DNA of 64,000 bases from UBA12567 sp964524945 (lineage in GTDB: Bacteria; Planctomycetota; Phycisphaerae; Phycisphaerales; SM1A02): assembly GCA_964524945.1 (NCBI GenBank), contig CAZGFN010000005.1, positions 4,973 through 68,972 of the forward strand, written 5' to 3'. Positions 59,555-64,000 of this stretch are shown here, piece after piece (within the stretch, counting starts at the first letter, position 1; each line of letters starts with the position of its first letter). The notes under the pieces were generated by a model. The model did no database searches. It was given only the letters and a program-made list of their open reading frames with translations, and had not been told where the DNA came from. The position numbers and the translations under genes are program-made.

Positions 59555-60841
59555 TCAAGGCGCGTCGAAGCGTTCAATGCCGGCACCCAGGGCGTTGAGT
59601 TGGGCTTCGAGTTGGACGTAGCCGCGGTCGAGGTGGTACACGCGGTGGACGATGGTTTCACCTTGAGCGGCCATGCCTGCCAGTATCAGGGCTGCTGACC
59701 CACGCAGGTCGCCGGCCATGACCGGCGCCCCGATCAGGTCTCCACCACCTTGGACTACTACGGTTGGTCCGGTGCGAATGAGGCTCGCGCCCATTCGCGT
59801 CAGTTCCGAAACGTGCAAGAAGCGATCGGGGTAAATTCGCTCGGTCACGATGCTGTTTCCCTGAGCGAGGCACAGCAAGGCCATGAGCTGTGCTTGCAGA
59901 TCCGTGGGATAGCCTGGGTACGGTTGCGTCGTAAACAAGACGGGCTTCAAGCGTCTGTCGCTGGTGACATGCACATCGCATCGATCCGCTGGTTGCGAGG
60001 GATCCAGCCGCTGAACCTGCGTGCCGGTGATGGCCAGTCGATCCAGAACGGCCAGCAAGTGGTCGTGGGGAAAGTTCGTCAGCGTGACGTCACCATTGGT
60101 CATCGCAGCGGCCATCGCCAGCGTTCCAGCGACGATGCGGTCCGGGATGATCGTCCAGTCCGCGTCGCCGAGTTGTTTCACGCCGTGGATTTCGATGCGC
60201 GGCCCACCGGCGCCGCGGATGTCGCCGCCCATGGCGTTGATGAGATCCGCCACGCACGCGACTTCAGGCTCGCAGGCGGCCGACTCGATGATGGTCGTCC
60301 CTTCGGCCAAGGCCGCAGCGGACATGACGTTGGCAGTGCCTAGCACGGTGGACCCAAATGGCCCACCCAGAAAGATTGTGGTTCCTCGGAGGCGATCTGC
60401 CCGCGCGATGATGTCGCCGCCGTCGAGTTCGATCGTGGCGCCCAGTGCCTCAAGGCCTCGCAGGTGCAAGTCGACCGGCCGGTCGCCGATGGCGCAGCCT
60501 CCAGGCATGGAGACGCGGGCATGGCCTCGAGCGGCCAGTAGAGGTCCCAGAACACAAATACTTGCTCGCATCGTGCGAACAATGTCGTATCGGGCATGAC
60601 AGCAGGAAGCATCGGTCGTCTGCATGGTGAGATCGCGGCCATCCAGTTGGACGTCGCAGCCCAGCTCACCCAAAAGGCGCTGCATGTTGGAGATATCTGA
60701 AAGGGGAGGCACATCTCGCAGTCGAACCGTTCCACTAGAGAGAATGGCCGCGGCCATGGCAGGGAGGGAAGCGTTTTTCGACCCGTCAACTGCCAATGTG
60801 CCTGCGAGGCGTACCCCGCCCTGAATCCGAAGTGCATCCAT
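59555..60841 (-). CDS. murA: UDP-N-acetylglucosamine 1-carboxyvinyltransferase
   Basis: The first committed step of peptidoglycan synthesis: transfers enolpyruvate from PEP to UDP-GlcNAc. It has 428 aa with the full inside-out alpha/beta barrel. Motifs: VDGSKNASLP (Lys22), the catalytic loop VSMPGGCAIGDRPVDLHL with Cys116 intact (the residue fosfomycin alkylates), and RMGASLIRTGPTVVV. The ATG at 60841 follows AAGGAG. Convergent with the SpoU gene across 7 bases. Confidence 0.95.
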   Translation of the reverse strand: MDALRIQGGVRLAGTLAVDGSKNASLPAMAAAILSSGTVRLRDVPPLSDISNMQRLLGELGCDVQLDGRDLTMQTTDASCCHARYDIVRTMRASICVLGPLLAARGHARVSMPGGCAIGDRPVDLHLRGLEALGATIELDGGDIIARADRLRGTTIFLGGPFGSTVLGTANVMSAAALAEGTTIIESAACEPEVACVADLINAMGGDIRGAGGPRIEIHGVKQLGDADWTIIPDRIVAGTLAMAAAMTNGDVTLTNFPHDHLLAVLDRLAITGTQVQRLDPSQPADRCDVHVTSDRRLKPVLFTTQPYPGYPTDLQAQLMALLCLAQGNSIVTERIYPDRFLHVSELTRMGASLIRTGPTVVVQGGGDLIGAPVMAGDLRGSAALILAGMAAQGETIVHRVYHLDRGYVQLEAQLNALGAGIERFDAP

Positions 60842-61007
60842 GCTTGTTCTGTCTCCTTAGCTGCTGTAGCCGCGCCAAACGGTACAGGCTGTTCGCCTGC
60901 GGCGTCAGTTTCTCACATCGTCATTCCAATGACACAGAAGTGAATCGTACGGTGCTAGGTGGTGATTGAATGGGTGATCCCTAGTGGACCCTTGTGGAGC
61001 AACGACT

Positions 61008-61898
61008 ATGACCCAACCGCAGTATCGACCTTGCCACCTTCTGAGCCTCTTGACGGCCATGAGTCTTGGGCTTGTGGCCCCATCGGCCGTCGCCGATGGC
61101 CCGGAAACCATCCAACTGACTGGCACCGTCCGGGACTTCAAGGAACGCCGCACGCACGGTGGGCACAGCGACTTCGAAAAGCGACCACGACGGGGCTATG
61201 GGCAGTATTGCGGAATTATTGACGACGATATTGGTGGCGATGGGCGTCCGGTCTGGGCGGGTAATGGCAAGAAGGTCACGACGCAGGCCAAGGACAGCAG
61301 CAACAATCCCATCTGCTGGACGCTCTACGACGCGGGGCTGGGGGACTCCGATATCAGCTATGGCGCTACCGACAACGGTGGTATCAAGTCGCAGTGGTCT
61401 TTCTACTCGTGGTATCGCGACGTTGTAGGCACCAATATCTCCATGCCGCTGACCATTACGTTCAATCGCCAGGAGGACGGGAGCTACGTCTTTGACGACT
61501 CGACGGACCCGCTCTATTCCACCCGAGGCGGTTTCTTCCCGATCGACAACGAACTCTTTGGCAATAGCGGCGGAACGCCAGATCACAACTTCCACTTCAC
61601 GTTCGAACTGCACACCGAGTTTACGTATGATCAGGCCGCGGGCAATTACTTCCACTTCATCGGCGACGATGATGTATTCGTCTTTGTCAACGGCAAACTG
61701 GTCATCGATCTGGGTGGTGTGCACAGCGCGACCGAACAATATGTGGATTTGGACCGACTCAACTTGACTGACGGCCAGACCTACACGCTGGACTTCTTCT
61801 TTGCCGAGCGGCACCGAACACAATCAAACTTCCGCATTCAGACGAATTTGGAATTGATCGTGGCGGGCATTCCATCGATGTCGGCGGCCTTCGACTGA
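61008..61898 (+). CDS. Fibro-slime domain secreted protein
   Basis: 296 aa from ATG 61008; a GTG-frame start 24 bases earlier is less likely. A signal peptide ends around SAVADGPE. The rest is a fibro-slime-type domain: IQLTGTVRDFKERRTHGGHSDFEKR, YGQYCGIIDDDIGGDGRPVWAG, NFHFTFELHTEFTYDQ, then a PA14-like close (FHFIGDDDVFVFVNGKLVIDLGGVHSA). This domain occurs in spore-coat-like and surface proteins of slime moulds and some bacteria, often for Ca or sugar binding at surfaces. It stands alone. The C-terminus is short after the domain. Confidence 0.88.
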   Translation: MTQPQYRPCHLLSLLTAMSLGLVAPSAVADGPETIQLTGTVRDFKERRTHGGHSDFEKRPRRGYGQYCGIIDDDIGGDGRPVWAGNGKKVTTQAKDSSNNPICWTLYDAGLGDSDISYGATDNGGIKSQWSFYSWYRDVVGTNISMPLTITFNRQEDGSYVFDDSTDPLYSTRGGFFPIDNELFGNSGGTPDHNFHFTFELHTEFTYDQAAGNYFHFIGDDDVFVFVNGKLVIDLGGVHSATEQYVDLDRLNLTDGQTYTLDFFFAERHRTQSNFRIQTNLELIVAGIPSMSAAFD

Positions 61899-61917
61899 AT
61901 CGCGCGGCGCTTTGCCT

Positions 61918-62853
61918 TCAATACACTTCGACCATGCAGCGGTCGGCGGGTTTCACTCGTCTGACCGCTGTTGTTTCAGCAGTTTCTAGATCGATCCCAT
62001 CCTCAGGCAACTTGAGGTAGTCGCCAGCCACGCCGAGTCGACCAAGCAATCGGTAGATTCCAACCTGCATGCCTTCGATGCCACAGATGTACAGCAACGA
62101 TCGGTCCGATGCCAACACGCGGTGGAAGGGATCGGTGGTTTCGACGATGTACTGATCGACGTACATGCGCCGTCCTAGTTCGGGACGGCTGATTACCGTG
62201 TGGTAGTGAAAATTGCTGTGTTTCTCGGCCAGTGCACAAAACATGTCGTCGTACATCAGGTCGGTTCCGTAGGGCACACCTACGACTAGGTGGATCTCGC
62301 TGTCGCATGGACCATCTGGATGCTCGAGCAACTCCATGACCATGCCACGGAATGGGGCAATGCCCGTTCCTGTGGCAACGAATACGTAGTCGTGTTGGGC
62401 GGTCTCCGTGGGCAATAGGAATCGCTTGCCAGCGGGCCCAGAGACCAGCACTTCGTCGCCCACCTTTAGGTCGCACATGTAGTTGCTGCACACGCCTGTA
62501 AAGAGCGTGTGTTGATCGGAGTTATCGTCGCTGTACTCATCGATCAGTCGCTTGCACGTGGTCGAAAGCACGGCGCCTTGGCCGTCTTCCCCCCATGAGG
62601 GCGCCGAGATGGAATACAGCCGCGGTGCATAGGGTTTGCCCTTCTCATTGGTGCCAGGAGGAATGACCCCGAAGGCCTGCCCGACCCGAAACCCACCTTC
62701 CAGTGGCGTACCCGAGACATCGATGGCGATGTGGCGAACAAAGGAAGCCGATCGGCCCTTCAGGCACGGCGTCGATTCCACGACGCGGCCGACCACCGGC
62801 TCTTTGGGTCGCACGAGATGCATCTGGACGTCACCGAATTCAGGAGTTGGCAT
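61918..62853 (-). CDS. Plant-type ferredoxin-NADP(+) reductase
   Basis: Moves electrons between ferredoxin and NADP(H) using FAD. It has 311 aa. Motifs match the chloroplast/cyanobacterial family rather than the bacterial FPR type: RLYSISAPS for FAD, GVCSNYMCDLKVGDEV, GPAGKRFLLP, GTGIAPFRGM for NADP, LVVGVPYGTDLMYDDMF, and the C-terminal YICGIEGMQVGIYRLL ... VEVY with the terminal Tyr stacking on flavin. The ATG is 53 bases from the YbdG-like gene stop. Its electron partner is not in the window. Confidence 0.93.
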   Translation of the reverse strand: MPTPEFGDVQMHLVRPKEPVVGRVVESTPCLKGRSASFVRHIAIDVSGTPLEGGFRVGQAFGVIPPGTNEKGKPYAPRLYSISAPSWGEDGQGAVLSTTCKRLIDEYSDDNSDQHTLFTGVCSNYMCDLKVGDEVLVSGPAGKRFLLPTETAQHDYVFVATGTGIAPFRGMVMELLEHPDGPCDSEIHLVVGVPYGTDLMYDDMFCALAEKHSNFHYHTVISRPELGRRMYVDQYIVETTDPFHRVLASDRSLLYICGIEGMQVGIYRLLGRLGVAGDYLKLPEDGIDLETAETTAVRRVKPADRCMVEVY

Positions 62854-62906
62854 GGCGAGGAAGATAGCAGCGGCGTGCGTTGATGTCAGCGTCCGACGCT
62901 CTTGGA

Positions 62907-64000
62907 TTAGCCCTTCAGTGACCGGATGTCGGGCCCGGACGGACTCTGGTGCACTTCGAGATCGAAATTGGGGACGGTCGCCAGCAGGTGGTCAAAGATG
63001 TCGGCCTGAATCTCTTCGTACTCCACCCATCGATTGTCATTGGTGAACACATACAGTTCGATGGGAAGTCCCTCGGGCCCCGGTTCGAGCTGCCGGACCA
63101 AGAAGGTGAAGTTCTCTGAAAAGATCTTTGGGTGATCGTGCAGATAGGCCTTGATGTAGGCGCGATAGATTCCCACGTTGGTTTGCTGCCGGCCGTTGAC
63201 GATCTCCGTGGTATCGACGCAGTGCTTGTCATTCCAGGTGGCGATGTCCTCTTCGATTTGGTTGAGGTAGTCGTGAAGTAGTGAGAACTTCCGATATCGC
63301 TCGATATCGCGTTCATCGACAAAGCGGATTGAATTGATGTCGATGGGGATGGATCGCTTGATGCGACGTCCTCCGGATTCGCTCATGCCCCGCCAGTTTT
63401 GGAAAGGCGTGGTGATGAGGTCGTAGGCCGGCACGAGCACAAGCGTTCGGTCGAAGGCGCGAATGTGGACGGTGGTGAGGGTGATAACTTCGACATCACC
63501 ATCGACGTTTTTGCTTGGAATCGTAATCCAGTCACCCACGCGCACCATCTGATTGGCGGTGATTTGGATCCCAGCGACCAAACCCAGGATCGCATCCTTA
63601 AAGATGAGCATCAGCACGGCCATTATCGCACCAAGGCCGGAGATGAACCACAGCGGCGACTTGGCAAAGAGCACGCTCAGCGCCAGCAAGACCGTGATGA
63701 TTAAGACGATCATCTTGGTGGCTTGGGAGATGCCCACAATTGGCAACTTGCTCTCGAAGCCCTTTTCAATGAGCGTTTGTTCGCTCACCTCGATGACGCC
63801 CCATATCACCCGCACCAGTACCCAGATGGCTGCTACTTCGAGAAACGGCCGCAACCACCAGTCCACTCCATAGGGTGTGAAGGCTGGCAAGGCCAGGGCC
63901 AGCAGCACGATGGGCACGAAATGCGATAGCCGTACCAATACCTGCTGCTTGATGGTCTCGGTGGCCCACACTGAGGAGTGTTTGCGAAGCGGCCGGTGTA
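62907..64000 (-). CDS. YbdG-type mechanosensitive channel (5' end off the window)
   Basis: At least 364 codons. The frame stays open past a GTG at 63971 to the window edge, so the start is outside. Transmembrane helices occur at the front; the MscS-like pore and beta domain have GLGAIMAVLMLIFKDAILGLVAGIQ, VRVGDWITIPSKNVDGDVEVITLTTVHIRAFD, and NWRGMSESGGRRIKRSIPIDI. The C-terminal EYEEIQADIFDHLLATV...LHQSP-like ending agrees closely with the YbdG (MscM) family of moderate-length channels that respond to osmotic downshift. Same strand as the ferredoxin-NADP reductase gene. Confidence 0.95.
   Translation of the reverse strand, partial: HRPLRKHSSVWATETIKQQVLVRLSHFVPIVLLALALPAFTPYGVDWWLRPFLEVAAIWVLVRVIWGVIEVSEQTLIEKGFESKLPIVGISQATKMIVLIITVLLALSVLFAKSPLWFISGLGAIMAVLMLIFKDAILGLVAGIQITANQMVRVGDWITIPSKNVDGDVEVITLTTVHIRAFDRTLVLVPAYDLITTPFQNWRGMSESGGRRIKRSIPIDINSIRFVDERDIERYRKFSLLHDYLNQIEEDIATWNDKHCVDTTEIVNGRQQTNVGIYRAYIKAYLHDHPKIFSENFTFLVRQLEPGPEGLPIELYVFTNDNRWVEYEEIQADIFDHLLATVPNFDLEVHQSPSGPDIRSLKG

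Overview
The window looks like a chromosomal stretch from a planctomycete, most likely of the Phycisphaerae. That is an inference from gene content, not from a marker-gene tree. The evidence is: secreted proteins ending in paired dockerin-type Ca-binding repeats; PA14/DUF1080 and fibro-slime proteins; a MoxR/DUF58/vWA operon; a large NAD-glutamate dehydrogenase; many GTG starts; and very frequent ATGA/GTGA stop-start overlaps. murA and murD are both present, so a peptidoglycan pathway is expected. A run of exactly 100 N at 14513-14612 shows that this is a scaffolded draft assembly. There is no CRISPR array, no insertion sequence and no rRNA, and only one tRNA.

Layout. 1-4620 (minus): ruvB and rnd, then, beyond a strong terminator, an operon of a degenerate receiver protein, groES, a small unknown ORF and groEL. 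4859-12059 (plus): asnS, a B12-fold protein, an exported helical protein, a lipoprotein, a PA14-DUF1080 protein and a truncated hemoglobin. 12049-15505: sbcB, a VOC protein and an aquaporin (minus), then the gap, then a sialidase-like protein (plus). 15506-20341: tRNA-Pro, an RluA enzyme, and a four-gene unit of ECF sigma factor, membrane dockerin protein, secreted cohesin-like protein and VIT/vWA lipoprotein. 20368-25636 (minus): small membrane protein, nuoA, nrdJ and dcd. 26039-29274 (plus): UvrD/PcrA-type helicase and queG. 29287-35608 (minus): coiled-coil protein, a protein with a CX4CH motif, and a large NAD-GDH.

35738-50227 is one long, tightly packed plus-strand operon: ribF, nrnA, two membrane proteins, an iron-type ABC substrate-binding lipoprotein, an ABC permease fused to an NHL-type propeller, then vWA, MoxR, DUF58 and a BatA-like protein. 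It meets a TPR-YggX fusion convergently. 50882-53790: pyrD and a secreted C39-like protein with a dockerin tail. 53872-60841: murD (minus), two paralogous membrane proteins, mlaF- and mlaD-like genes, a SpoU methyltransferase, and murA (minus). 61008-64000: a fibro-slime protein (plus), then a plant-type ferredoxin-NADP reductase and a YbdG-type mechanosensitive channel (both minus), the last running off the window.

Two groups deserve most attention. The first is the sigma/dockerin/cohesin/vWA unit at 16547-20341, which puts a predicted protein-protein docking pair directly behind an ECF sigma factor. The second is the 39980-50843 region, where an iron-transport-like binding protein and a permease-propeller fusion are translationally coupled to MoxR/vWA genes and adjoin an iron-trafficking TPR fusion. 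Functions are assigned from motifs read by eye; no database search was run.
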